A stretch of DNA of 64,000 nt from Linepithema humile (taxonomy: Eukaryota > Arthropoda > Insecta > Hymenoptera > Formicidae). Location of the stretch: the NCBI RefSeq assembly GCF_040581485.1, contig NC_090135.1, positions 2,025,001 through 2,089,000 on the forward strand, written 5' to 3'. Position 1 is the stretch's first letter, and each line of letters begins with the position of its first letter. Below, piece after piece: positions 1 to 9,129 of this stretch. The notes under the pieces were generated by a model. It ran no database searches, was not told the DNA's origin, and was given only the letters and a program-made list of their open reading frames with translations. The position numbers and the translations under genes are program-made.

Positions 1-882
1 CTTTACAAACACCTTGTCGTCCTTTCGGCGCAACACCTTCTCCACGAGATAAACGTCGGGTTGTGCGGTCTTGAGCAATTCGTGCTCGTAAAAGCCTCCC
101 GCGACCGGATCTCCGCGATAATCTTTAATCAGATACGTTACAGGATTGGTACGTTGCACCTTGGCGATCTTAAACACCTCCGTCGACCAATTCGGCGTGT
201 ATCCTTTCTCGAATACTGTTTTGAATTTGCTCACGCGCACCGAATCACCCACCCTGAATTTCGCCGGCGCGGCAATTTTTATATTACCGTACACGGTGCT
301 CAAGAGTCCTTTTGCGATTTCGGGAGTGACATCGATCGGGCGCATACCGATCGTACGATGTTTACGACCGTTGTATTCCGAGACCAATCGCGGTAAATCG
401 TCGATCCACCTGTACGATCCCGTGAGCGTGAAAAACTTCCACATTTCGTTCTTCAACGTGCGATTGAATCGTTCCACCACCGAAGCCTTCATAACCGAGT
501 ATGTCGAATAATGATTGATGCCGTGTTTCTTGACAAGATTTTGGAAATCTCTGTTGTAAAATTCTTTTCCATGGTCAGTCTGCAAATTTTTCAGAATTCT
601 CTCCCTAAATATCGCGGAAAATGCTTTGGACGTTTCGATTCCACCCTTGGTCTTTAAGGGCATAGCCCACGCGTACTTGCTCAACACATCGATAACGGTT
701 AGAATGTAGTTGCAGCTGCCGTTGGATCGCGAGTACGGTCTCATCTCGACAATGTCAGCCTGCCACAAATCGTCGTATCCTTTCACGACGACTGGCCTAC
801 GCGTAAAGTTTCTTCTCGCCGGTGCGTGGAGCTCGTCCACGAGCGATCTCCTCTCCAGGCTCACCGCTTCCTTCTCGCTCAT
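1..882 (-). CDS. Polinton-type retroviral-like integrase (C-terminus outside window)
   Basis: An open frame runs leftward from ATG 882-880 to the window edge, 294 codons without a stop. The rve core shows a catalytic triad at about D43 (QAD), D103 (TDHGKEF) and E137 (VVERFNR), as in DDE integrases. A shortened SH3-like and chromodomain-like tail follows; its last part is seen only in copy C, near 48,818-48,930. It would catalyse insertion of element DNA into the host chromosome. The ATG overlaps the stop of the upstream fiber-like gene as ATGA, which suggests coupled translation from one message. Unlike copy C, this copy has no lesion in the visible part. Confidence 0.9.
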   Translation of the reverse strand, partial: MSEKEAVSLERRSLVDELHAPARRNFTRRPVVVKGYDDLWQADIVEMRPYSRSNGSCNYILTVIDVLSKYAWAMPLKTKGGIETSKAFSAIFRERILKNLQTDHGKEFYNRDFQNLVKKHGINHYSTYSVMKASVVERFNRTLKNEMWKFFTLTGSYRWIDDLPRLVSEYNGRKHRTIGMRPIDVTPEIAKGLLSTVYGNIKIAAPAKFRVGDSVRVSKFKTVFEKGYTPNWSTEVFKIAKVQRTNPVTYLIKDYRGDPVAGGFYEHELLKTAQPDVYLVEKVLRRKDDKVFVK

Positions 883-1433
883 TGCGATTCGTTTTGCTTC
901 TTCTTCATCGCCTCATCGTAGTATTCGATGAAATTTTTTCTCACAGCTCTACGAAGATTGTGAATCTCTCGCTCGACAAGACTCTTCGTCTCTCGCTCGC
1001 GATCGACGAGTTTTCCATCGAGTCGCGCTACACTATCGTCGAGGAGACTTCTCAGATCGTGAATCTGCCGTTCCAACGCCACGTATCTGGTCTCGATGTA
1101 ATCGTCGTGGTCTCTCTTCCAGGTCCGCTCGGTATTCTCCGAATCTTCGAGTCTCGAAAGTACTTCTCGCTTAAAATTTTAACAGAGCATACGATTTCGA
1201 TTCTCACGATCGCTCATAAGCTTGAGGTGATGATCCAGATGCAGCTTGTTGACGGCGTCGGTGTCCGCTTCAGGGTCGGCGAGATGTCTGATCACGCGCG
1301 ACTTGGCGTTGAAAACCTCACCATCCTTGCAGAGACAATTCTCGCGCACGTAATTCTTCGAGACTCCGCCGCTCTGTCTCGTCACCCTGGCGCTTCCTCC
1401 TCCTAGCTGTAGTCCGAATTTGTTGATAGACAT
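879..1433 (-). pseudogene. Fiber/spike-like coiled-coil protein, one premature stop
   Basis: The frame starts at ATG 1433 with MSINKFGLQLGG and ends at 879, about 184 codons, with one in-frame TAA at 1179-1181. Copy C (50,226-50,783) reads through that point but carries its own stop elsewhere, so the undamaged gene is inferred to be a single ORF. A segment reading LADPEADTDAVNKLHLD resembles the DAVNK repeat that precedes trimeric stalks in phage and virus fibers. The rest is heptad-like and charged. A surface fiber role is inferred from this motif and from its place among virion genes; no database match was made. Confidence 0.6.
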
Positions 1434-1456
1434 TCCTGTAGCATCACACGAGCAAT

Positions 1457-1491
1457 ACTGGCGATAGTTGAAAAGCTGTGATCAATTTATA
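1457..1491 (-). promoter_or_regulatory. TATA plus CAGT initiator of fiber-like gene
   Basis: On the minus strand a TATAAATT box (1491-1484) lies 32 bp before the A of a CAGT initiator (A at 1459), and the ATG follows at 1433. The box is written inside the last codons and stop of the DUF8207-like gene (ends at 1482). In copy C this box is tandemly duplicated near 50,833-50,855, with the nearer box 33 bp from CAGT. Confidence 0.6.
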
Positions 1492-2574
1492 ATCAGACCA
1501 GCTTCGCGCAGTTTCTCGATAATCGAGAGAAACTTGTTGTCGTGCGCGTTGTTTCCCGCCTGACGGGAGGCGTCCAGCAATCGAAGGCGATCCACCAATT
1601 CGTTCGGATCATCCCAGTGCACGTAATCGACCGCGTTGTCGGTCACAGTCATGGTCTGTGGTACGTTACACTTGGATAACGTGCGACCCACACCTCTCCT
1701 GTCGAGATGTGCAACATCTCCACCTTTCTTAGATATCAGAGGTGATATGTTTGTATTTGTATCCTTTGTTTCCCAAAACAGGTAAATGCGCGTTATAACC
1801 GCGTCTGTGAGCGTTAGTAGCGAGTAGTATGCTCTTGTACTTTTGTTTGTCATCCTCCGTACACAGCGTATCGTCGGGAAGTCTTTTGAATATTAATTCA
1901 AACAGGCCGGGTGTGCCAGCGTATTTCACACCGTCCACGATCACATTGTCGTCTCTATCAATGTCGAAGACCTTGTCTCCGAGAAACGTTCCCGCATCGT
2001 TGAAGTATACACCGTACACGTTGTCGATCCCTCTCTTCTTGTCACCGCTCAAGAGCTCCCCGATGTACTCTTGACCCAGCGGACCCATTTGGCCGTACAG
2101 AGCTTCCCGACCATCGGACGTTTGCATCGTCTGTCTCACGGATGTTACGAAAGACGGGTCCGTGGTTTCGAACACGTTTTCGGTCAGTAAATATGTCGGC
2201 GCTTCAAACACCAATTTTTGCGGCTGGAACGGAGTCGAGGCTTGTATCGGTGGCGTCAATGGGGTCTGTATCGGTGTCGTCAACGAGGTACGCTTGATTT
2301 TCTTCTTCTCAGAGCTTGTCCGCTTTCGTTTGATGTCCGGTTCGTTTTTAATCTCGAGATCGTCAACCGAATCATTGTCACCCTTGATGTTCTCGACGAT
2401 TCGTTTCAACGGCTCTACGATCGGTTTCAACCGTTTCTCCAATTGCACCTTTTGCTCCACTCTACCCGTCTTCAACGTCCGATGCTTCTTGCGAATCGAC
2501 TCGCTCGTACGAGCGATTTCCTTCGCGATCTTCTCCCTCTCGTCGATATCCTTCGTGTCGAGCGTCATCGTCAA
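1482..2574 (-). pseudogene. DUF8207-like conserved Polinton protein, frameshifted
   Basis: The frame opens at ATG 2574, 14 bp after the ATPase stop, and reads 281 codons to 1729. The conserved C-terminal part then continues in another frame to a stop at 1482. Comparison with copy C shows 5 bp missing here near 1,745 (GAGGTGATATG against GAGGTGTGATGATATG). The N-terminal third is charged and lysine-rich with a probable coiled coil. The middle carries GPLGQEYIGELL, GIDNVYGVYF and a GTPGLFELIFKR block that I recall from insect DUF8207 proteins. Function is unknown. Its place between ATPase and fiber suggests a virion or morphogenesis role. Confidence 0.6.
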
Positions 2575-2588
2575 CGTCTCGAGAACAA

Positions 2589-3290
2589 CTAACCATTCCG
2601 TGGTACCGCAAACTCGTTAAAACCACGTCTGTAACGTCCATCGTTAATTGCACTATCCTTGTCTATCACTAAAAATCCGTACTTGTGCTGCCAACATGCG
2701 TGACACAATGTACCGAAATCTTTGTACGTCATGTCCGTATTCACATGATCGTTGTAGACGTGCTTAAGGTTTGTTCCATCCTGCTTGAATATAACGAGTA
2801 AATTCGCGTTGTCGCGCACGAGATGTTTCGGTATTTTTGCATACGTTTGGCATAGATAAAAACAATCGACCTTCGAATGTCGACCCATAGCAAAATACTC
2901 GCGTATCGCATTCTGCTTGTCGCACGCTATATCGTCGAAGACGAATACGGAATTCGGTAACGCCTCGCTGTGCGGTACAATTGTGTTGTTGTCCGAGAAT
3001 GTAAAGTAGCCGATTTCATCGATCGATCCGAGCAATCTTTCGAGATATCGATACTTTGGTTGATTCAACGATTTCGAGTACACGTACACGTTTTCGAAAC
3101 GTACACCGTTCGGACTTTCCAGCAGACTAATCATTACATTGGTTTTACCGCAATTCGAGGAACCGCAAATGATACCGCGTATCGTGTTTGGCAGCATTTT
3201 ACCGTGTCTGCACGCTTTCTCACAAACCCCTTGCGTCTTATTATCCATGTATTTCACACGGATCGTGTACGGTTGTTGTACAAATTTCAT
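2589..3290 (-). CDS. FtsK/HerA-type DNA packaging ATPase
   Basis: This intact 233-residue ORF shows Walker A GSSNCGKT at residues 43-50 and a hydrophobic Walker B strand ending in DD at 119-120 (VFVFDD). The size and motifs fit the packaging ATPases of Polintons, adintoviruses and other double-jelly-roll viruses, which pump DNA into the capsid. It is the first gene of the leftward unit, with a long leader from the shared promoter at about 3.56 kb. The DUF8207-like gene follows 14 bp after its stop. Copy C has the same gene with one nonsense codon. Confidence 0.85.
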   Translation of the reverse strand: MKFVQQPYTIRVKYMDNKTQGVCEKACRHGKMLPNTIRGIICGSSNCGKTNVMISLLESPNGVRFENVYVYSKSLNQPKYRYLERLLGSIDEIGYFTFSDNNTIVPHSEALPNSVFVFDDIACDKQNAIREYFAMGRHSKVDCFYLCQTYAKIPKHLVRDNANLLVIFKQDGTNLKHVYNDHVNTDMTYKDFGTLCHACWQHKYGFLVIDKDSAINDGRYRRGFNEFAVPRNG

Positions 3291-3555
3291 TTTTTTTTAC
3301 CAGACTCTTTCTCATCCTTGTTATTACGCGACGAGTGCGCAGCATCGGTTGTTGGAAAGAGCGGTGCTCGGATATTTGTCGCTAGATCTAAAATATCTCT
3401 ATTTCCATACATGATTCGGACATTATCCTAAAAAAAAAAAATATTGTTTCAAACACACGATTAGCGATACACGTTTGCGACATTCACCTCCTTCCGTTCC
3501 TTCTTATTATCCCGGTTATTCATTGTACTTTGTCGTCCGACAAACTTTGATATTC

Positions 3556-3620
3556 TACTGGTTAATGATCGATACGCGCCTCCTATTTATAGGTGAGCGC
3601 TGTCGAAACACACCTCAGTT
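3556..3620. promoter_or_regulatory. Divergent promoter: one TATA box, two CAGT initiators
   Basis: TATTTATA on the plus strand (3584-3591) is TATAAATA on the minus strand. On the plus strand an initiator CTCAGTT has its A at 3617, 33 bp from the first T. On the minus strand CCAGTA has its A at 3559, 32 bp from the first T. The plus message would begin 45 bp before the PLA2 gene and the minus message 269 bp before the ATPase. TATA with CAGT at this spacing is the arthropod core-promoter pattern and also that of baculovirus early genes. Confidence 0.65.
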
Positions 3621-3661
3621 GGAAATATGATTTTCACGCGATACGTTAGAATTCGCGTTCT

Positions 3662-4369
3662 ATGAAACAATACAAGGGTGCCGGTTTACTGAACAGTGTG
3701 ATAAATCGACTACCGTTGGAGCTGCATATACCCGGCTACCAATTTTGCGGGCCGGGGACTCGTCTGCGGAAACGACTCGCGCGAGGGGATCGAGGTATCA
3801 ATCCGTTGGACGCGGCGTGTCGCGATCACGACATCGCGTACTCGCAAAACCGCGAATCAGCGGACCGCCACGCAGCCGATCGCGTTCTCGCCGATAAAGC
3901 GCGGGTGCGGATCACCGCTGCGGACGCGACTCTCGGTGAGAGGGCTGCTGCTACCGCCGTATGGGCTGCTATGAAAGCAAAGACGAAATTGGGGATGGGT
4001 ATGACAAAGAGAAAGAAGAAGAAGACCAAGAGGAGAACGCTTCCGACGGCGAAACGCGGTGGTATGTTACCGTTGTTACCGCTCTTGGGAGTCATCGGTT
4101 CGCTTGCCGGTGGAGCGGCGGGTGTTGCAAAGGCGCTGAACGACTCTAAGGCCGCGCGACGACAACTCGAAGAGACGAAACGTCACAATAAAGCAATGGA
4201 AGGACGGGGGATTTATCTCGCTCCGTACAAGCGGGGCAAAGGATTGAAGAAAAAAAAAAAACGTCGAAAAAACGATAGAGATGTCCGCGGGTGCCACCAC
4301 CAATCTACAGTTGTTACAAATAGCGAAGCGTATGCGAATACCGTATTTCCGAGGTGTCTACATGCGTAA
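3662..4369 (+). CDS. Phospholipase A2-domain virion protein
   Basis: This 235-residue ORF is the first gene of the rightward unit. The calcium-loop motif YQFCGPGT (about residues 26-33) and the catalytic block DAACRDHDIAY (about 50-60, His56-Asp57) match the PLA2 fold of parvovirus VP1 and adintovirus proteins. A very basic stretch, MTKRKKKKTKRR, follows, then a glycine-rich hydrophobic segment (LLPLLGVIGSLAGG) that could be membrane-active. The last ~40 residues overlap the protease start and follow an A-run at 4250-4261. Another frame after the run stops at 4276-4278, just before the protease ATG, so the tail may result from an indel in the run. Membrane breaching during entry is inferred. 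Confidence 0.78.
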   Translation: MKQYKGAGLLNSVINRLPLELHIPGYQFCGPGTRLRKRLARGDRGINPLDAACRDHDIAYSQNRESADRHAADRVLADKARVRITAADATLGERAAATAVWAAMKAKTKLGMGMTKRKKKKTKRRTLPTAKRGGMLPLLPLLGVIGSLAGGAAGVAKALNDSKAARRQLEETKRHNKAMEGRGIYLAPYKRGKGLKKKKKRRKNDRDVRGCHHQSTVVTNSEAYANTVFPRCLHA

Positions 4370-4718
4370 CGCTTTACCCAACAAGATACATAAAAATGAG
4401 AGCGGTATCGTGAATTTGGACGATGTCGACGGGCCGGGCACGCATTGGGTGGCGTACGCCAAGAGAGGCGATCGCGCCGTATACTTTGACAGCTTTGGCA
4501 ATTTGCAACCGCCGAAGGAGCTTACACGCTACCTCGGAGACACCGATACAACGATAACGTACAATCGCACGGTCTACCAGACGTACGATCAAACGATCTG
4601 CGGACAATTGTGCCTCCTGTTCCTTCAGAAAATAGATATAAAAATCGATCCGCCATCGATCGACATCAGTCGTCGATGGAATCTCGGCAATGTCGCTGAC
4701 GCTCACTCTAAGCGGTAA
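4281..4718 (+). CDS. Adenain-like cysteine protease
   Basis: This 145-residue ORF has the order of an adenovirus-type maturation protease: His in THWVAY (about residue 55), Asp in VYFDSFG (about 70), and a Gln/Cys block QTICGQLC with Cys about 107. Such proteases cleave capsid precursors in adenoviruses, Polintons and virophages. The ATG (4281) lies inside the tail of the PLA2 frame and the stop (4718) inside the penton-like gene, so the three genes form an overlapping block. Its own 3' coding part holds the next gene's TATA box. No lesion is seen. Copies B and C do not contain this region. Confidence 0.85.
   Translation: MSAGATTNLQLLQIAKRMRIPYFRGVYMRNALPNKIHKNESGIVNLDDVDGPGTHWVAYAKRGDRAVYFDSFGNLQPPKELTRYLGDTDTTITYNRTVYQTYDQTICGQLCLLFLQKIDIKIDPPSIDISRRWNLGNVADAHSKR
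4637..4671 (+). promoter_or_regulatory. TATA plus CAGT initiator of penton-like gene
   Basis: TATAAAAA from about 4637-4639 lies about 31 bp before the A (4668) of ATCAGTCG, and the penton-like ATG follows at 4690. Both elements lie within protease codons, so this DNA serves as coding sequence and core promoter. Confidence 0.5.
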
Positions 4719-5418
4719 AAGCAGCGTTCTCACGGTGGATTATTTTCCACCGATAGACTTGAGCGATGGGGACTACGAGCTCGGCCTAACCACGATGGAG
4801 ACCTACAACACGATTCCGAACGTGACGGTAGCGAACAATAAATTTTATTCCGACGACAATGACGAAGAAATTACAATTCCCGAAGGATCGTACGAATTGG
4901 ACGCCATTGCTTCTTATCTGAAACGCGCGATACTGCAAAAACGAGGAAAAAGTGAAGAGCAGGATTATCCATTGTCACTTCGTTCCAACGTTAATACCAT
5001 GAAGAGTGAAATCGTGTGCGCTTTCCGGATAAATTTCGCCAAACCGAATACCATCGGACCATTGTTGGGATTTTCGACGGGTCGTATACTGGAACCGAAA
5101 AAGTGGCACGAATCAGACTCATCGGTAAACATTGTCAACGTAAACATTATTTGAGTGGAATGCAGCATTACCGCGGATGCGTACGCCAACCACAAGTCAG
5201 TGCACACGATACACGAATTTTCACCGAACATGCCTCCGGGATATAAAGTCTCGGAAACACCGGCGCAAATCATTTACCTTCCGGTCATCGCGAGGAGCGT
5301 TACCGATATCACCTTGCGTGTGGTGGATCAAGACGGACGATTGATTGATTTTCGCGGAGAGGAGATTACCGTCAGACTGCACTTGCGGCGACGTGGTGCG
5401 AGGAAATGCTCGTGTTGA
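4690..5418 (+). pseudogene. Penton/minor capsid-like protein, single nonsense codon
   Basis: The frame from ATG 4690 (MSLTLTLSGKSS) to 5418 spans 242 codons but has a TGA at 5152-5154. Copy B has CGA there and reads through, so the lesion is consistent with CpG deamination. The sequence contains a GPLLGFS block, a KKWHESD block and a C-terminal IDFRGEEIT strand followed by a basic RLHLRRRGARK tail. I recognise this as the small single-jelly-roll capsid (penton) protein common in insect Polinton-like elements. It would occupy capsid vertices beside the MCP. It lies between protease and MCP, the usual place. Confidence 0.75.
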
Positions 5419-5541
5419 ACGAACAGCGAGTGATTAAGAGAACATCAAAAATTGAGAAAACATCGCCATTCAAAAGGCTCAGTACGACGAACGTAAACTT
5501 TTTAAAATCATTGGGATTCGTTGTGAGAAACGATTAAAGAG

Positions 5542-6741
5542 ATGGATATACTCGACATCGCTGACGAGCCCCTCTTCGACGAGCGTATCGTGAAATATGA
5601 GATGCACACGTACAATCCGTACGCTAACATGACGTTGGGACACAGCGACGAAATACGAATACCTATACAACAACAGGATTTGTGCACGTTGCCGTGTGAG
5701 AGTTTTCTCTACATTGAAGAAAAACTTGTTACTCCTGTCGATAGGAATAGAGATAACGTGTGTATAATGGGAGATAATTGTGTTGCGTTCATGTTTGATG
5801 AAATGCGATACGAGCTCGACGGAGTTGAAATCGATCGTAACAGAAACGTTGGAATAACGAGCACGATCAAAAACTATGTATTGCTGACGACGGAGAAGAG
5901 CAAGACGCTGAAATACGCATCGTGGAATCCGGATGGAAATCCGTTGCTCGATGGAAACTTTAATTTTTGCGTTCCGCTCAATACTCTTTTAGGATTCTGC
6001 GAGGACTACAAACGGATTGTAATCAACGCTCGTCAGGAACTTGAATTGATACAATCGCGCAATGATAATAATTCTCTCGTTGGACGAGTCGGTACGAATC
6101 CAACGATCAAACTGCTCAAGATACAGTGGCGAATGCCGCATGTATCTCTGAGCGAAGTCAACAAGCTGTCTCTTCTTCGAACTTTGGAAAGCGGAAGATA
6201 TCTGAGCGTGTGCTTCCGTTCGTGGGATCTGTACGAGTTTCCTCTGCTGCAGAATACAACGAAGCATTCCTGGGCGGTCAAAGCTGCGACGCAATTGGAA
6301 AAACCGCGATACGTAATCTTTGCTCTCCAAACCGGTCGAAAAAACGTACTGTCTGAAAACGCTAAGCAATTTGACGCTTGTAAACTCACCAATGTGAGAC
6401 TGCATCTGAATTCAGATTTTTATCCGTACGACGACATGAATTTGGATTTCGACAAGAGTCGACACGCTATACTGTACAATATGTATGCGCGTTTCCGCAA
6501 AGCCTATTATGGACAGGACGATACGTATTTGGACATCGATGAATTCTCGAAAGCCGGTCCGTTCGTAGTCATAGATTGTTCGCGACAAAACGACTCTGTC
6601 AAGAGCGCCACCGTTGACGTGCGAATAGAATTTGATTGTAAGGAAAATATACCGGCCAACACCACCGCCTATTGTCTCATTATACACGATCGAATGGTCG
6701 AATATAATCCACTGAACAACATTGTGCGCAGACTCGTGTGA
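5542..6741 (+). CDS. Major capsid protein, double-jelly-roll type
   Basis: This intact 399-residue ORF begins MDILDIADEP. It is closely matched by an equally intact copy at 42,412-43,611. Length, position after the penton gene and beta-rich content with aromatic strands (YASWNPDGNPLLDGNFNF, CFRSWDLYEFPLL) fit the hexon-like MCP of Polinton-like viruses in insects. It would form the capsomers packaged by the ATPase at 2589-3290. No clear TATA box precedes it; a CTCAGTACG initiator-like site lies at 5,478-5,486. Fold assignment rests on family memory and context rather than a structure search. Confidence 0.78.
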   Translation: MDILDIADEPLFDERIVKYEMHTYNPYANMTLGHSDEIRIPIQQQDLCTLPCESFLYIEEKLVTPVDRNRDNVCIMGDNCVAFMFDEMRYELDGVEIDRNRNVGITSTIKNYVLLTTEKSKTLKYASWNPDGNPLLDGNFNFCVPLNTLLGFCEDYKRIVINARQELELIQSRNDNNSLVGRVGTNPTIKLLKIQWRMPHVSLSEVNKLSLLRTLESGRYLSVCFRSWDLYEFPLLQNTTKHSWAVKAATQLEKPRYVIFALQTGRKNVLSENAKQFDACKLTNVRLHLNSDFYPYDDMNLDFDKSRHAILYNMYARFRKAYYGQDDTYLDIDEFSKAGPFVVIDCSRQNDSVKSATVDVRIEFDCKENIPANTTAYCLIIHDRMVEYNPLNNIVRRLV

Positions 6742-6746
6742 AAAGT

Positions 6747-6782
6747 TATAAATTAGACGTGTGCGAATGGGAACGTCAGTTT
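6747..6782 (+). promoter_or_regulatory. TATA plus TCAGTT initiator of exonuclose-like gene
   Basis: TATAAATT (6747-6754) lies just past the MCP stop and is followed 31 bp later by TCAGTT (A at 6778). The predicted start lies after the ATG at 6761, so the usable start is ATG 6800. Copy B repeats this at 43,617-43,651. Confidence 0.6.
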
Positions 6783-6799
6783 TCCGACGGTCGACGACG

Positions 6800-7303
6800 A
6801 TGTCTGACGTACCAATTTTCGTCGACTTGCAAGGTTACGCGTTCAACAACATTTTTATCGTGAAAGAGGTAGCGGTACTTCGAGATGGCGAAACGCTATC
6901 TCATTACGTATTTCGTGAACACGTACCGTGGTATCTGTTGACGAAATCGGAAAAATCGCTGGCGTGTTGGTTATATACGGATACACCACCACGGCTTCCG
7001 ATGGGAAGATGGACACATCTCGTACAGTCAGATGAAAAGTCTTATCAACAATGCCATTGGTGCGGAACCGTCTCTGATATACGTGAAAGGACTCGAGAAG
7101 AAAAAGTGGTTGTGCGAGATTTTAGAAGATGATGTAGAGATTGAAGCAATAGATGCGGATTACGAAGATATCGCACGCCTGACGAACTTGGATGTAATCG
7201 GACCTTGCGCTGCGCGTATCACACGAGACATTGCGCTATGCGGAATGTTTGCAAATTGTACAAGTGGTGGTTTGAGCGTAACAAACGTGTAAAACAACTA
7301 TGA
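6800..7303 (+). pseudogene. Conserved element protein, exonuclease-like, frameshifted
   Basis: The start at 6800 (MSDVPIFVDLQGY) is set by the promoter at 6747-6782. Against copy B this copy has 4 extra bases near 6,973 (TATA duplicated) and one base missing near 7,200, so the frame breaks twice. Across the two copies one sees FVDLQGY, HHHGFRWEDG, LIYVKGLEKK, DADYEDI and a C-x2-H-x3-C group near the end. I recall this family from insect mobile elements. The spaced acidic residues suggest a DEDD-type exonuclease or RNase H fold, but this is inference. A polyadenylation-type AATAAA lies about 10 bp after the stop. Confidence 0.5.
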
Positions 7304-7544
7304 TTTATGCTAATAAAATGATGTATATCACACTCGTATGACTTTTATTCCACCTTTTACCCATCACATAATCCAACATATAATATGGTCTATTGCTTAT
7401 CTCGCAGTAAAATGGGACGTTGAATAGGATGGGGAAAGAGTTTGGTAAAAAAAAAAATAAAAAATTAATTTATTTAATATAAATAATATTTATTAAAAAA
7501 CTAAAAAAAAATATATGTACATTTGAGCAAACAGAACGCTTTTT
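7304..7544. other. AT-rich intergenic segment with convergent 3' ends
   Basis: It holds AATAAA signals for the rightward unit (7,312-7,319) and A/T runs at the 3' end of the leftward spliced gene. A phrase CTTATCTCGCAGTA at about 7,397 recurs near 9,885, so part of it is a short direct repeat flanking the accessory block. No ORF is supported. Confidence 0.5.
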
Positions 7545-8864
7545 TCAATTGCATAAAAATGTTCTTCCGACGCCTTTCCACCACCGCCGCATCGATATCC
7601 CTCCGCTTGCCTTGTTTCCTCCGTTCTTTCCTCGCGAGGAATCGACTGGCGAAACCGACAACTTCGAAAGCGCGCCGCAGGAACCTCGCCCGACCAAGTT
7701 TTCCTCCGACTCTTCTTCTCCATCACCACCTGTTTGAACTGCAAAAAGTCAAAATTAAAAATTAATGAATTAATTAAAAAAATTTGAGTATGAAAATATA
7801 AAATCGAAAAATTTGTAGTGTTAAATCAACTCACCTCTCGATTTTCTTCTTTTTACTTTACTCCCCCGTTTGATAATTGTAATCGGAAGAGTAAGAAATC
7901 ACAGGGGGGCTGTATCCTGTGAAAATTTTATTGTTTAAAAAAATAAAATTCGAGCATAAAAGTAACTGTAAAAATTTTCAATCTTTCTTACCTCTGTCAC
8001 CCATTCCCCATCCGTCTTGCGCGTAGCCTTCCTCATCCCCTCCTTCATAATACCTCTCCTCTTCCTCAGTCTGTAATTCCTCTTCCTCAGTCTGTAATTC
8101 TTCTTCCTGCTCTTCCTCCTCCTCGCGAAGTGAGCTCGTCGATTCGTCGCTCGCGAGATCGACGAGCTCAGGCGTTAGAACAATTCGAGCGCGAGCTGAA
8201 ACATTAAATTTTTTTTGTAAAATTTCCTAATATAAAATCGATGCTGTTATTTCATATAAATAATGTATACAGCGACTTACACGAGGGTCCGGCCTCAGGC
8301 GAGGTATCTGCTCGACGTCTTACCCCGAGACGTCGAGTAGCTCGCTCGTCACGGTTTTGACGCGTACCACGCACCACACCCTCCACCACCATGGTTTTTT
8401 TAGGTGTTGGATGTTGTAGCGTTCCTAAAAAAAAAGAATGATTTTAATTTTTTAAAACTTTGTTTTAATATTCATAATACAAAAAATAGAAACTTACCAT
8501 TTTTTACCGCACCATGATAGCAATTCGACAGCCTGATGATATAGCCTCCCGCATCCTCTTCCTCGTTGTCGTTGAACGCTCGCCTTGTCTCGATTATTTC
8601 GCCAGCAATAATCAAGAGCTGCAGATAAATCGAAAAATGTCCCAAACGGAATAAAACCGCGAGCACCGCACTAGGGCACGCACCCGCAAACTTTGCGAAT
8701 ACCGCATAATTATTATCGTCGTTGTCGGATAACGATGATAAATAATTATCGATGCATAGCCCGTTTAAGTTACACGCCAATCGCAAACACGAATCAATAA
8801 TTTTCCGCAAACTAGACATTTTTAAAACGGATAACCAGCTCCCGGATGATTTCCTACGTTCCAC
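7545..8864 (-). CDS. Spliced acidic accessory protein with alternative last exons
   Basis: Four coding exons on the minus strand join in frame: 8864-8498, 8424-8281, 8195-7992 and 7916-7858 (TAA). Every junction is GT-AG, for example G/GTAAGTT and TTTTAG/GAACG. The total is 774 nt, or 257 residues. Exon 1 is helical and Cys/Leu-rich, exon 2 is basic, exon 3 is a Glu-rich tract with a repeated ELQTEEE unit, and exon 4 ends SDYNYQTGE. Skipping exon 4 to an acceptor at 7738 gives a second open tail ending at 7545, and copy B differs there by an in-frame 6 bp. A further GT-AG intron follows the exon 4 stop. Function is unrecognised. A TATA box precedes exon 1. Confidence 0.6.
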
Positions 8865-8909
8865 TCGAGCCTTGAGAAGTTAATACGTCGATGCAATAGT
8901 TAATCCCGG

Positions 8910-8918
8910 CTTATATAC
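8910..8918 (-). promoter_or_regulatory. TATA box of the spliced accessory gene
   Basis: GTATATAAG on the minus strand lies about 53 bp before ATG 8864 and is conserved in copy B near 45,955-45,963. A clear CAGT initiator is not seen at the usual spacing, so only the TATA box is claimed. Confidence 0.45.
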
Positions 8919-9129
8919 CCTTACATCAAAGATGCCGCTAAATCTTATTATAATCTAATTATGTTCACAGATAGCTAACATTCGTATCCATATCCACTAT
9001 AGTTTACAATAATATGTCGAAGACGAGATAACTCGCTCGACAGTAGCATTTCCTTTTCGAGGAACAGTAATCGTGGATCTAAGGTTTCGCTAGGACGATA
9101 GGCGATAGGCCAGCGTATCATATTTCCAT

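Noticed and set aside
6761..6799. Upstream ATG 6761 as start of the exonuclease-like gene
   Set aside because: It lies before the predicted transcription start at 6778; ATG 6800 matches the conserved FVDLQGY region.
8040..8160. CRISPR-like or satellite array
   Set aside because: The repeated TCTTCCTCAGTCTGTAATTC pair is a coding repeat (ELQTEEE) in exon 3 of the spliced gene, with only two units.
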